Assembly (NCBI RefSeq): GCF_029945925.1
Contig: NZ_JAQSDN010000016.1
Coordinates: forward strand, 1-61,660
Length of the DNA: 61,660 nucleotides
Direction of reading: 5' to 3'
Origin: Polaromonas sp.
GTDB lineage: Bacteria; Pseudomonadota; Gammaproteobacteria; Burkholderiales; Burkholderiaceae_C
Of the stretch, positions 9,232 to 17,929 are shown one piece after another. A program made the translations under genes and the position numbers. The notes below the pieces were generated by a model that saw nothing but the letters and a program-made list of their open reading frames with translations, searched no databases and was not told the origin of the DNA. Each line of letters starts with the position of its first letter. Positions within the stretch are counted from its first letter, which is position 1.

Positions 9232-10950
9232 ATGAACGCAACCCATGAAGTCTTCAACCAGCCCGAGCCGCTGGTTGACTACAACCTGTTCGATACCAAC
9301 CACGGCCTGCGCGACGCGCTGAAGTTCAATGCGCCGCAGCTGGCGACGGCGGAGCTCAGCGCGCTGGGTGCAAGCCTGGGCAGCGCGGAGATGCAAACCC
9401 ACGCCCGTCTGGCCAACACCCACACGCCGCAGCTGCACAGCCACGACCGCTTCGGCCGGCGGGTGGACCAGGTGGAGTTTCACCCGAGTTATCACGTGCT
9501 CATGGATGCCGCAACCAGGGCCGGACTGCACGGGACGCCGTGGGGGAGCCCTCACCCTAACCCTCTCCCAAAGGGAGAGGGGACAAATTCCCCCGTCTTG
9601 CTCCCTCTCCCTCCGGGAGAGGGCAGGGGTGAGGGCTCTCCGCACGTCGAACGCGCCGCCGGTTTCATGCTGTTCACCGAGCTCGAGCCCTCCATCCTCT
9701 GCCCGATCTCCATGACCTACGCGGTCACGCCGGCGCTGCGCGACAACGCCGCCATCCACGCCGACTGGGCGCCCAGGCTCACCAGCCGCGCCTACGATCC
9801 GGCGCTCAAGCTGTTTTCGGAAAAAACCGGTGTGACCATGGGCATGGGCATGACGGAAAAGCAGGGCGGCTCCGACGTGCGCGCCAACACGACCCAGGCC
9901 GTGCCCGATGGCAGCGACGCCTGGGGCCAGCGCTTTCGCCTGACCGGCCACAAGTGGTTCTTCTCGGCGCCCATGTGCGACGCCTTTCTGGTGCTGGCCC
10001 AGGCGCCGGCAGGACTGAGCTGCTTCTTCATTCCACGCGTTCTTCCGGGCAACAGCCTCAACGCCATCCGCATCCAGCGCCTGAAAGACAAACTCGGCAA
10101 CAAGGCCAACGCGAGCTCTGAAGTCGAGTTCGACAGCGCCACCGCCTGGCTGGTCGGCGAGGAAGGCCGCGGCGTGCCGCAAATCCTCGAGATGGGAACC
10201 ATGACGCGGCTGGACTGCGCACTCGGCACCAGCGGCCTGATGCGCCAGGCGCTCAGCATTGCGCTGAACCATTGCGCCCAGCGCGAGGCCTTCGGCAGGC
10301 CGCTGATCGACCAGCCGCTGATGCGCAATGTGCTGGCCGACCTGGCGCTCGAATCCGAAGCGGCCACCGCGCTCTCCATCCGGCTGGCCCGCGCTTTTGA
10401 CCACAACACCGATGCGCATGAGCAGGCGATGGCGCGCCTGCTGACGCCGGTCGCCAAGTTCTGGATCTGCAAACGCGGCAGCCACTTTGCGCAGGAAGCC
10501 ATGGAATGCCTGGGCGGCAACGGTTATGTGGAAGAGGGCGGCGAAGGCATCATGGCCCGCATCTACCGCGAGATGCCACTCAACTCGATCTGGGAAGGTG
10601 CCGGCAACATCATGGCGCTGGACCTGCTGCGCGCCTTGCGCAAGGCCGATGCCGCCGCCGCGCTGGCGCAGGAACTGGCCCCCGCCAAAGGCGCCCATCC
10701 TGCACTGGACCGCCTCGCCGCGGCCTTGCCGACCCGCGTGGAAGAAATGGCCACCGAAATGGAGGCCAGGCGGCTGGCGCAGGACGTGGCCCTCGCGGTG
10801 CAGGCCGCGCTGCTGTACCAGAGCGCGCCCGCGGCCGTGTTCGAGGCTTTCTGCGATTCACGGCTGGGCGGCGACTGGGGCCAGGCTTTCGGCACCCTGG
10901 GCGCCGATGTGGACTTCGACGCCCTGATCACCCGTGCCATGCCGCGATGA
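9232..10950 (+). CDS. Acyl-CoA dehydrogenase, AidB-like
   Basis: A 572-residue flavoprotein of the AidB/isovaleryl-CoA-dehydrogenase-like branch (usually about 540). It begins with the characteristic region THEVFNQPEPLVDYNLFDTN. Also visible are MGMTEKQGGSDVRANTT, LTGHKWFFSAPMCDAF, and CLGGNGYVEEGGEGIMARIYRE. Residues about 106-138 (containing PHPNPLPKGEG and LPPGEGRGEG) come from two inverted palindromic repeats inserted in frame. It may act in short-chain or branched acyl-CoA catabolism or alkylation-damage response; catabolic neighbours favour the former. Confidence 0.88.
   Translation: MNATHEVFNQPEPLVDYNLFDTNHGLRDALKFNAPQLATAELSALGASLGSAEMQTHARLANTHTPQLHSHDRFGRRVDQVEFHPSYHVLMDAATRAGLHGTPWGSPHPNPLPKGEGTNSPVLLPLPPGEGRGEGSPHVERAAGFMLFTELEPSILCPISMTYAVTPALRDNAAIHADWAPRLTSRAYDPALKLFSEKTGVTMGMGMTEKQGGSDVRANTTQAVPDGSDAWGQRFRLTGHKWFFSAPMCDAFLVLAQAPAGLSCFFIPRVLPGNSLNAIRIQRLKDKLGNKANASSEVEFDSATAWLVGEEGRGVPQILEMGTMTRLDCALGTSGLMRQALSIALNHCAQREAFGRPLIDQPLMRNVLADLALESEAATALSIRLARAFDHNTDAHEQAMARLLTPVAKFWICKRGSHFAQEAMECLGGNGYVEEGGEGIMARIYREMPLNSIWEGAGNIMALDLLRALRKADAAAALAQELAPAKGAHPALDRLAAALPTRVEEMATEMEARRLAQDVALAVQAALLYQSAPAAVFEAFCDSRLGGDWGQAFGTLGADVDFDALITRAMPR
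9547..9640. repeat. Paired inverted REP-like elements inside an ACAD gene
   Basis: Two hairpins in opposite orientation. The first (from CTCACCCTAA at 9551, arms CCCTCTCCC/GGGAGAGGG) and the second (9602-9634, ending GGGGTGAG) are inverted copies. The whole block is flanked by AGCCCTCAC and GTGAGGGCT and keeps the reading frame, adding roughly 31 residues. Same repeat class as 5211-5245. Confidence 0.8.
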
Positions 10951-10970
10951 ACACGTGTACTTGTCATTGC

Positions 10971-11060
10971 GCACCCCGGATCAAGTCCGGGGCGGGCTTT
11001 GATCCGCAATCCATCCCTGGCACGCCGTCATGGATCCCGGGGCAAGCCCGGGATGACGGC
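10971..11060. repeat. Intergenic palindromic repeat pair
   Basis: A hairpin with arms CCCCGGA/TCCGGGG (around 10975-10992) is followed by one whose arms share GCCGTCAT/ATGACGGC and CCCGGG (11024-11059). They fill the gap between the AidB-like gene and the GST-like gene. Similar elements are widespread in proteobacterial intergenic regions. Confidence 0.65.
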
Positions 11061-11074
11061 CAACTGGAGCTCCC

Positions 11075-12028
11075 ATGGCCGACCTGATTCTTCACCACTA
11101 CCCGACCTCACCGTTTTCCGAGAAGGTCCGCCTGATCCTCGGCTACAAGCAGCTGGCCTGGAAGTCGGTGATCATTCCCAGCATCATGCCCAAGCCCGAC
11201 GTGCTGGCGCTGACCGGCGGCTACCGCAAGACGCCCTTCCTGCAGGTCGGTGCCGACATCTATTGCGACAGCGCGCTGATCGCCGATGTGCTCGAGCACC
11301 TGCAGCCCACGCCTTCCCTCTACCCCGATCCGTGCAAAGGCCTGGCGCGCACGCTGGCGCAGTGGGCCGACAGCACCTTGTTCTGGGCCGCCATGGCGCA
11401 CAACCTGGGCCCCAAAGGCGCGGCGCACATGTTTGCCGGCGCGCCCCCCGAAGCCGCCAGGGCTTTCGGCGAAGACCGCAAGGCCATGAGTTTCAACATG
11501 ACGCGCCTGCGTCCGGCCGATGCAGCCGCGGCCTACAAGTCATATTTGCGGCGCCTGTCGGACATGCTCGACGAACAGCCTTTTCTGCTCGGCCAGGTGC
11601 CCTGCATCGCCGACTTCGCCGCCTACCACCCGCTGTGGTTCACCCGGGTGCGCACGCCGGTGGTGGCCGACATCCTGCAGCTCACGCCGGCCGTGCTCGA
11701 CTGGATGGACCGCATGGCCGCCATCGGCCACGGCAGCATGGAAAAATTCGATGCGGCCCAAGCCATCGCCGCCGCGGCGGCCGCCAACCCCATGCCGGTC
11801 GGGCACGGCCTGCTGCGCGACAGCACCTTCCAGGACGAACACGGCATTGCGCTGGGCAGCCGCGTCAGCATCACGGCCGAAAGTTTCGGCCCGGAACCCA
11901 CCGAAGGCGAGCTGATCGCCGCCACACGCACGCACTACACGCTGAGCCGCAACGATGAACGCGCCGGCACGCTGCATGTGCATTTCCCGCGCATTGGGTA
12001 TGTCCTGAAAGCGGCGATACCCGCATGA
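11075..12028 (+). CDS. Glutathione S-transferase family protein
   Basis: A 317-residue protein with an N-terminal thioredoxin-like fold: LILHHYPTSPFSEKVRLILGYK carries the Ser-containing SPFSEKVR motif typical of GSTs. The cis-Pro region is TPFLQVGADIYCDSALIADVL, and an alpha-helical C-terminal part follows. It is longer than canonical GSTs (about 210); the last ~100 residues (from about 220) form an extra domain of unknown role. The start codon is preceded by TGGAGCTCCC. The next gene starts 4 bases before its stop, so the two are probably co-translated. Confidence 0.82.
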   Translation: MADLILHHYPTSPFSEKVRLILGYKQLAWKSVIIPSIMPKPDVLALTGGYRKTPFLQVGADIYCDSALIADVLEHLQPTPSLYPDPCKGLARTLAQWADSTLFWAAMAHNLGPKGAAHMFAGAPPEAARAFGEDRKAMSFNMTRLRPADAAAAYKSYLRRLSDMLDEQPFLLGQVPCIADFAAYHPLWFTRVRTPVVADILQLTPAVLDWMDRMAAIGHGSMEKFDAAQAIAAAAAANPMPVGHGLLRDSTFQDEHGIALGSRVSITAESFGPEPTEGELIAATRTHYTLSRNDERAGTLHVHFPRIGYVLKAAIPA

Positions 12029-12477
12029 CGGTTACCTGGCGCTTTGTCCCCTTTGATGCGCTGACCACCACAGAGCTTTATGAAGTCCTGCAGCTTCGCA
12101 CGGAAGTTTTCGTGATGGAACAGGACGGCATCTATCAGGACATGGACGGGTCGGACCACCAGGCCGTGCATGTTCTTGGCGCATCCGATCGGCAGCTCGT
12201 GGCTTATGCACGCTGCTTCCCCGCTGGCGTGAAGTTTGCCGAAGCCAGCATAGGACGCGTGATCACCCGCCAGGTCCTGCGTGGAAGCGGCATGGGTCAT
12301 AAACTCATGCGCCAGGCCATCGCCTGCGTTTTCGGGCAGTGGGGTGCGCAGCCCATCCGCATAGGCGCCCAGGCACGGCTTGAAAAATTTTATTTGCAGC
12401 ACGGGTTTGTAAAAGCCGGGCTGCCCTACATCGAAGACGGCATTCCCCACATCGAGATGCTGCGCCCGGTTTATTGA
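12025..12477 (+). CDS. GNAT family N-acetyltransferase (ElaA-like)
   Basis: A 150-residue acetyltransferase. The opening TWRFVPFDALTTTELYEVLQLRTEVFVMEQDGIYQDMDGSD follows the ElaA pattern (W-x-F-x-x-L-x-x-x-x-LY-x-x-L-x-LR-x-x-VFV-x-EQ). The acetyl-CoA-binding stretch is about VLRGSGMGHKLMRQAI. It overlaps the preceding GST-like gene by 4 bases. The substrate of ElaA proteins is not established, so no role is assigned. Confidence 0.8.
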   Translation: MTVTWRFVPFDALTTTELYEVLQLRTEVFVMEQDGIYQDMDGSDHQAVHVLGASDRQLVAYARCFPAGVKFAEASIGRVITRQVLRGSGMGHKLMRQAIACVFGQWGAQPIRIGAQARLEKFYLQHGFVKAGLPYIEDGIPHIEMLRPVY

Positions 12478-12484
12478 TGTTTTG

Positions 12485-12575
12485 TAATTCACGACACTGC
12501 ACCGTTCAGGCTGAGCCTGTCGAAGCCCTTCGACAAGCTCAGGGCGAACGGTAGTAAGTGGCCTGTCGTGAATTA
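12485..12575. repeat. Large nested palindrome (copy A)
   Basis: Perfect 12-bp outer arms TAATTCACGACA/TGTCGTGAATTA (12485-12496, 12564-12575) enclose ACCGTTC/GAACGGT and a core with GTCGAAG/CTTCGAC. The same element, slightly diverged, occurs at 33206-33311. It sits immediately after a stop codon and before the SDR gene, so it could also act as a terminator. Confidence 0.75.
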
Positions 12576-12605
12576 TGGAAGTCTCAACAATTCAAGGAGT
12601 TACTG

Positions 12606-13514
12606 ATGATCACGGATTTCAAAGGAAAAACAGCGGTTCTGACCGGCGCGGGCTCAGGCTTCGGCCTCGAGTGTGCACGCATAGGCGCACGCCTGGGCAT
12701 GAACCTCGTCCTTGCCGATGTGCAGCAGGATGCACTCGACAAGGCCGCGGCTGAAATGACGGCCGCCGGCGCGCAGGTGCTGGCTTTGCGCCTCGACGTG
12801 TCCAAAGCCGCCGAGGTCGAAGCGCTCGGCGCCGCCGTGCTGGCACGTTTCGGCGCGCCCCATTTTGTCTTCAACAACGCCGGCGTCGGGGCAGGGGGCC
12901 TGATCTGGGAGAACACGCTGAAAGACTGGGAGTGGGTCATCGGCGTCAACCTCATGGGGGTGGCGCACGGCGTGCGTGTGTTCACGCCCATGATGCTCGA
13001 AGCCGCCAAAAAAGACCCGGCCTGGCAGGGCCACATCGTCAACACCGCGAGCATGGCCGGGCTGCTCAACGCGCCCAACATGGGCATTTACAACGTCAGC
13101 AAACATGCGGTGGTCAGCATGAGTGAAACCCTGTACCAGGACCTGGCGCTGGTCACCGACCAGATCAGTGCCTCGGTGCTGTGCCCCTTCTTCGTGCCCA
13201 CCGGCATCAGCCAGAGCCAGCGCAACCGCCCCGATGAGCTGCCGGCCGCCAGGCCGACCAAAAGCCAGCTGATTGGCCAGGCCATGAGCGACAAGGCGGT
13301 TGGCTCCGGCAAGGTCACGGCGGCTGACGTGGCACAAAAGGTGTTCGACGCGATCGCCGCCAACCAGTTCTACATCTACAGCCACCCCAAGGCGATCGGC
13401 TCGGTGCAGACGCGGCTCGAAGACATTCTGCAGGCGCGCAACCCGACCAACCCGTTTGCGCACAAACCGGAAATCGGCGAAGAGCTGAAAAAAGCACTTC
13501 GCGAGGAAGCCTAG
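12606..13514 (+). CDS. SDR family oxidoreductase
   Basis: A 302-residue short-chain dehydrogenase. Cofactor motif TGAGSGFG begins near residue 12, NNAG occurs in FVFNNAGVG, and the catalytic motif is YNVSK in NMGIYNVSKHAVV. Start chosen at the ATG preceded by AAGGAGTTACTG. The longer-than-minimal C-terminus (after about residue 250) is common in SDRs acting on bulky or lipid substrates. It closes the plus-strand catabolic block; the next genes are convergent. Confidence 0.88.
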   Translation: MITDFKGKTAVLTGAGSGFGLECARIGARLGMNLVLADVQQDALDKAAAEMTAAGAQVLALRLDVSKAAEVEALGAAVLARFGAPHFVFNNAGVGAGGLIWENTLKDWEWVIGVNLMGVAHGVRVFTPMMLEAAKKDPAWQGHIVNTASMAGLLNAPNMGIYNVSKHAVVSMSETLYQDLALVTDQISASVLCPFFVPTGISQSQRNRPDELPAARPTKSQLIGQAMSDKAVGSGKVTAADVAQKVFDAIAANQFYIYSHPKAIGSVQTRLEDILQARNPTNPFAHKPEIGEELKKALREEA

Positions 13515-13532
13515 GCGCGAAGCTGGGCCCCC

Positions 13533-14801
13533 TCAGAAGCTGAAGGGGAACTTGACCCCGATGGTGATGTCCGGCGCGTCGGCGGTGACGCCGATGCCGA
13601 GGTTGAACACCATGGACCGCCGGTCCGACAAGGAATAGGTCACGCCGAAGTTGAGCACGCCGGCGCTGGAGTCGCTGCCATTGACGGTTTGCCAGTCCTG
13701 CCCCTGCTGGCGGATACGCGCCTTTCTTGCAAAGCGGTGCGAATACGAGGTGCTCAGGCTCATGCGTTCGTTGAGGGCAAAGGCAAAACCCGCGCCCAGC
13801 GAAAACTGGTCACCCAGCCTGACGCTGCCCGGCGTTCTCGTGTTCGGGTCCGAACTGATGTCGCTGAAGCTGCGGTCGAAGTGGTGCGTATAGCCCAGGT
13901 TGGCAAACAGGATGGCCGGATCCACCGTCTTGATGAAGCTCACGCCGGCCGAAGCGGCCCACACGCCATTGCCGGTCGGCAACTTCGCGGGAATCTTCAG
14001 GTTGCCGCCCGAATCCGGCGAATCCTCGAACTTGATGCCATAGGGGCTGGTTCCGGTCGGTGCCTTGACGCGAAAGTTGAGCACGGTGTCGGGGCGGTCT
14101 GCGCTTTCCTGGACCAGGCGGTAGAACACGCCGGCATTGACATCGCCCACATCGCCGTTCGAGACATTCCGCTCGGCCACGGCCGATGTGCTGAAACCCG
14201 CGCCGACCGACGAAAAAGCGGAGTAGCGGTACAGGTAGGGCACGTTGATGTCGAACTGGAGCCGGTCCGTCGGCGCATAACGCCCCGTCAGGTCAAAGGT
14301 CAGGGTGTCGGCCTTGATGCGGTCAAGATTGATCTGCCCGAGAAAGATCGCATCCAGCGCCAGAAAGCCGTTGAGGAAAAGGTCACGCCGGTTCGAGTGG
14401 GAATAACTCACGCCCGTTTCCAGGGTGAACTTGCGGTCGAACATGGCGCTCTGTTCGCGGTACACCGCCTCGGCACTGCGCGAAGCCGGCGCTTCCCGGA
14501 CCACCTTCTCTGCGCCGCCACCCTCTGCAGAACCCGGCTCCCGGCTTGCCGACGCATCAGGCTGGGAGCCATCGGCTGCCGTTCTCACCATGCGCGCCTG
14601 GCCCGGGCCTGCCGCCTCAAGCTGCTGCAAACGCCTGGCCAGCACCCGCAGCGAGGACTGGTGCGTGTCCACGCGCTGGGTCAACTCCTGTATCTGCCGG
14701 CGCAGCTCGGCCACTTCGCCATCGTTGTCCGCCAGGCAAGCCAGGGGGAGGCCGGCTGCCAAGGTCAACACCAAGGGCCGCAGCGGAAAAAAACGTCGCA
14801 T
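13533..14801 (-). CDS. fapF: FapF-like outer-membrane amyloid exporter
   Basis: A 422-residue secreted protein with signal peptide (RRFFPLRPLVLTLAAGLPLACLA). An N-terminal coiled coil follows (about residues 26-65, heptad-like EVAELRRQIQELTQRVDTH), then a long amphipathic beta-strand region ending in the outer-membrane-type phenylalanine (VKFPFSF). This is the FapF plan: a coiled-coil plug plus a 12-strand barrel through which Fap fibre subunits leave. It is the last gene of a minus-strand operon in the order A-B-C-D-E-F. The barrel assignment is by pattern; the role is inferred from family and context. Confidence 0.8.
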   Translation of the reverse strand: MRRFFPLRPLVLTLAAGLPLACLADNDGEVAELRRQIQELTQRVDTHQSSLRVLARRLQQLEAAGPGQARMVRTAADGSQPDASASREPGSAEGGGAEKVVREAPASRSAEAVYREQSAMFDRKFTLETGVSYSHSNRRDLFLNGFLALDAIFLGQINLDRIKADTLTFDLTGRYAPTDRLQFDINVPYLYRYSAFSSVGAGFSTSAVAERNVSNGDVGDVNAGVFYRLVQESADRPDTVLNFRVKAPTGTSPYGIKFEDSPDSGGNLKIPAKLPTGNGVWAASAGVSFIKTVDPAILFANLGYTHHFDRSFSDISSDPNTRTPGSVRLGDQFSLGAGFAFALNERMSLSTSYSHRFARKARIRQQGQDWQTVNGSDSSAGVLNFGVTYSLSDRRSMVFNLGIGVTADAPDITIGVKFPFSF

Positions 14802-14931
14802 AAGATCTCCCTCATCAGTTTTTCGATTGCCCCGATTGGCTGGCCGACAGAACGCGGCATTCCCCCTCTTCAGCGCCCCGTGCGACCCCCGGGCGCGTTC
14901 CGGACGGGCACGGTTGGCCCGTCCGGACGGC

Positions 14932-15816
14932 TCAAAAAGCGCCGCTTTGCGGCATCAGCTTCATCCCCAGCAACTGGTTGCCCGCCAGGGATGCCGGTCC
15001 GGACGCGGAATTCATCTGGACATTGAGGTTGATCCTGTTGTGAATCTGGTTGACGTCCCCACCCAGCTGCACCGACTGCAACACCTGCCCGCCGCCCATG
15101 CCCACCTGGCGAATCTGCTGCATCGCCCGTCCCTGGTCCGGAACGGCGACGGCGACATTCATGCCGTTGCTGCCCAGCCCGACGGACGCCACGCTGCCAC
15201 TGGCCGTGGTGGTGGACGCCGAGAGCAAGCCGGTTGATTGGGGCTGCGGGGCGGGTTGCCCCGATGCGTTCTGGACGTTGATGCCTATGGTGTTGGTGAT
15301 GCCGTTCGAGGTGCCCGCCACCTGGATGTTCTGCACCACGCCGGTGACGTCCTGCAGCCCGCCGCCGCCGCCGGCCACCGCAGAGCCCTGACTTGCAGCG
15401 CCGCCCATCGCCGCCTTCTGCTCCACGGTGATGGTCGGCACAAAGCTGACCTGCGGCGTGTTGCCGGACAGATTGATCTGCAACACCCCGGACGCGGTAA
15501 TAGCCTGTCCCGACGAGGCCAGCCACTGCGTCACCATTTCGACGCCGAAGTACATGACCTGACCGGCCGCCACGAATTTGCCGCGCATGTGGCCGAGCTC
15601 ATCGTCGGCAATGACCGTCGCGTGATCAAACACATTCAGGTCGGGTGGCAGTGCGGCGCGTGCCAAGGGCAGGGTCGCGAGGGCACCTGCCAACGCTGCC
15701 ACCAGTGCACGTTGTTGCCATGACCTGCAGCCGCCCGCAGTGGACGGCGATCTGCCGCGCCACGGTTTTTCCTTTTGCGCCGCGGCAAGCGCCAATGAAT
15801 AAATGGTTCGTATCAT
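14932..15816 (-). CDS. fapE: FapE-like secreted amyloid accessory subunit
   Basis: A 294-residue secreted protein with a long N-terminus and a hydrophobic signal segment (ALVAALAGALATLPLARA). Gly/Ser/Asn/Gln-rich segments such as INLSGNTPQVSF and TNTIGINVQN resemble fibre proteins. Position between the C39 protease and the FapF-like exporter matches FapE of Pseudomonas, a minor fibre component. Start at 15816 gives MIRTIYSLALA; an upstream in-frame ATG exists at 15831. Sequence similarity alone would be weak; gene order carries the call. Confidence 0.62.
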   Translation of the reverse strand: MIRTIYSLALAAAQKEKPWRGRSPSTAGGCRSWQQRALVAALAGALATLPLARAALPPDLNVFDHATVIADDELGHMRGKFVAAGQVMYFGVEMVTQWLASSGQAITASGVLQINLSGNTPQVSFVPTITVEQKAAMGGAASQGSAVAGGGGGLQDVTGVVQNIQVAGTSNGITNTIGINVQNASGQPAPQPQSTGLLSASTTTASGSVASVGLGSNGMNVAVAVPDQGRAMQQIRQVGMGGGQVLQSVQLGGDVNQIHNRINLNVQMNSASGPASLAGNQLLGMKLMPQSGAF

Positions 15817-15896
15817 CACATTTCCCCTCAAACTTCAGGACAGCGTGCTGTCCGTCAACCGAAGACCATGGCCTTGCTCATTCGTCGCGCAAGGCC

Positions 15897-16613
15897 TCAG
15901 AAAAGCTCTGCGCTGGAGAAACCGAACTCCAGCAGTTGGGCATCCGTCAGTGGCCGCCACGTGTCCATGGTGCTGCGTGCTGTCAGCGGCTCGCTGGGGC
16001 GCAACAGGACGGTGTCACGTTCAAAGCCCTGGCCGATGATGGCGAACACCACCCGGTTCCAGCCGCTCACAAACTCCTGCCTGGCGACGACCCGGTTGCC
16101 CAGCGCCGGATCGGCGAGGTAGACCTTGTCCGGTGTCGTCTTCTTGAGCACCACAAAATGTTTGTACCCCCGGATATCCAGCAGCACGATGGTGGGTACC
16201 TTGATCCTGTCCAGCATCTCGGGCGCCATGTTGTAGCCGCGGCCGCGCATGCCCCGGGCCTGCACGTAATTTTTCAGGTCGAGCAGGGAAAATCCTTTCT
16301 CCCTGACGACGGCGGGATCACTGACCTGGAGCAGCCCCTGGATGACTTCGTCTTCCGTCAGCTTCTGGCCATAGGCGTAATTGAGGATGGTGGCAAGCGC
16401 TGCCGCACCGCAACTGAAGTCGGTTTTCTGCGGAACCATGTCCACATACCGCATTTCCCGCATGCTCAGGACGTTCTTGTGGATGGCGCCCGCGCCGGGG
16501 ATCACGCCACCGAGGCCAACCGCACCGGCGTGGCCCGCCACCGTCAGGCTGGCCAGGGCATGGCCCAGCAGCCACGCTGCAGGCGGGATCCATTTGTGGT
16601 TTGCCAAGGGCAT
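15897..16613 (-). CDS. fapD: FapD-like C39 peptidase
   Basis: Papain-like C39 peptidase, 238 residues, with an N-terminal signal or membrane segment. The catalytic triad can be read directly: C68 in DFSCGAAALATIL, H152 in RGYKHFVVL, and D168 in YLADPALG. In Pseudomonas, FapD is the periplasmic protease of the fap operon, needed for fibre production. Here it lies between the FapC-like and FapE-like genes, as expected. The triad is intact, so an active enzyme is predicted. Confidence 0.88.
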   Translation of the reverse strand: MPLANHKWIPPAAWLLGHALASLTVAGHAGAVGLGGVIPGAGAIHKNVLSMREMRYVDMVPQKTDFSCGAAALATILNYAYGQKLTEDEVIQGLLQVSDPAVVREKGFSLLDLKNYVQARGMRGRGYNMAPEMLDRIKVPTIVLLDIRGYKHFVVLKKTTPDKVYLADPALGNRVVARQEFVSGWNRVVFAIIGQGFERDTVLLRPSEPLTARSTMDTWRPLTDAQLLEFGFSSAELF

Positions 16614-16690
16614 GGCGGTTTATCCTTGTCCAGTTGAAAGCCTTCGGCCGCCGGGGGTGGGCGGCCGAAGGTTGATCCAGCAATGGAACT

Positions 16691-17899
16691 TCAGCGGCGC
16701 AGAGCCTCGCCGCCACCACCGCCGTTGGTGCCACCAGCTTGGGTTGCCGACACCGCCATACCGTTGTACTGCTGGTTGTTGGTGCCCGATGCGATGTTCA
16801 CGCCGATATTGCCCGCCGCGCCCATCAAGGCGTTGCCGCCCAGCGAAGACGTGTTGGTCGTGGCAATGCTGACACGCGTCACGACGGGAATCATGCCGGT
16901 GACCGAGCCGCTCAAGGCAATGTCGCCCTGCTCATTGAAGCTCAGGGAGCCTCCGGCGCTGGAGTCGCCGTTGGGCGTGCCGTTGGCGTTCAGGCCGGAC
17001 GAAGCCTGGCGATCCAGCCCGCCTTGCGTGTTGGTGTCAAGGTCGAAGTGCCCGGTCTGGCTACCGCCTGGGTGGCTGGTGCCGTTCCAGATGTCGGGGT
17101 ACTGGTTACCCTTCTGATCGGAGATGCCTGCATAGACACCCCGGGACTGGAAGGCCAGGTCCACCGGAACCATGGTCACGACTTCCCGTTGCTTGGGCGT
17201 GTTGGACGTGACGTTGTGGTCGTTCATCTGCTTGACCGCCACCGTCGCCGTGGCCATGCGCGCGACCGCGACAGACGCCGCCAGATCGTTTTTCTGCTGG
17301 TTGCTGTTTCCGGCGGAGATGTTGACCCCGATGTTGCCGGTCGCATTCTGCAACGCATTGCCGGCCAGGGTTGCCGCGTTGGTGTTGCCGAAGTTGATGG
17401 CCCGGTTGGCCTGGACATCCTGGCGTGCAAAAATTTCAGCGTCGGACGATCCGAACAGGAAGCTGGCATCGGATGCGGACAGCGCAGCAGAATTCGCCTG
17501 CTGGTTGTTGTCGCCGGCCGTGACGTTCAGGCCGATGTTGCCTGCTGCGTTCTGCAGGGAGTTGCCGTTGACCACCGACGAGTTCGTGACTTCGTCATTG
17601 GCCACCTCGTTGAGGTAGTTGATCTGCTTGTCATCAACCACGGCTGCGGAACTCGAGTCGACCCCGATTGCACCGGTGACCTGCACATTACCGCTGACGT
17701 TGACCTCCTGCCGGTAACGCAGGTCTTTCTCGATGTTGACCCTGGTGCGGTTCTCCGTGGAACTGCTGTCCGTACTGACACTGGTTGCCGACGTCGACTT
17801 GCTGTCCTGGGTGCCGTCCTGCGAAAAAGCCAGCGGAGCGGCGAACAATGCGGCCACCGCCAGTGCCAGAGGGGCAGACTTCATTTTTAGCGTTTTCAT
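16691..17899 (-). CDS. fapC: FapC-like major amyloid fibre protein
   Basis: A 402-residue secreted protein with signal peptide (MKSAPLALAVAALFAAPLAFS). Three imperfect repeats of about 34 residues with core GNIGVNI-x-(A/S)G-x-NQQ-x-N lie at about 108-141, 176-209 and 351-384, separated by linkers of about 34 and 141 residues. Three repeats with unequal linkers is the FapC layout, and the Gln/Asn core motif matches Fap amyloid repeats. A partial fourth unit may lie at 68-98. The conserved C-terminal CxxC of Pseudomonas FapC is absent; the protein ends in a Gly-rich tail. Expected to assemble into extracellular amyloid supporting biofilm. Confidence 0.82.
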   Translation of the reverse strand: MKTLKMKSAPLALAVAALFAAPLAFSQDGTQDSKSTSATSVSTDSSSTENRTRVNIEKDLRYRQEVNVSGNVQVTGAIGVDSSSAAVVDDKQINYLNEVANDEVTNSSVVNGNSLQNAAGNIGLNVTAGDNNQQANSAALSASDASFLFGSSDAEIFARQDVQANRAINFGNTNAATLAGNALQNATGNIGVNISAGNSNQQKNDLAASVAVARMATATVAVKQMNDHNVTSNTPKQREVVTMVPVDLAFQSRGVYAGISDQKGNQYPDIWNGTSHPGGSQTGHFDLDTNTQGGLDRQASSGLNANGTPNGDSSAGGSLSFNEQGDIALSGSVTGMIPVVTRVSIATTNTSSLGGNALMGAAGNIGVNIASGTNNQQYNGMAVSATQAGGTNGGGGGEALRR

Positions 17900-17929
17900 G
17901 GAATGATCTCCAAAAAGTTAAGAGCTGTC

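Noticed and set aside
8947..10698. 583-codon minus-strand frame opposite the AidB-like gene
   Set aside because: Shadow frame; its LTPALSRRERE-type segment is the known antisense translation of the REP-like repeat.
13689..15026. 445-codon plus-strand frame across the fapF/fapE-like genes
   Set aside because: Low-complexity Arg-rich antisense frame; the minus strand has signal peptides and beta-barrel patterning.
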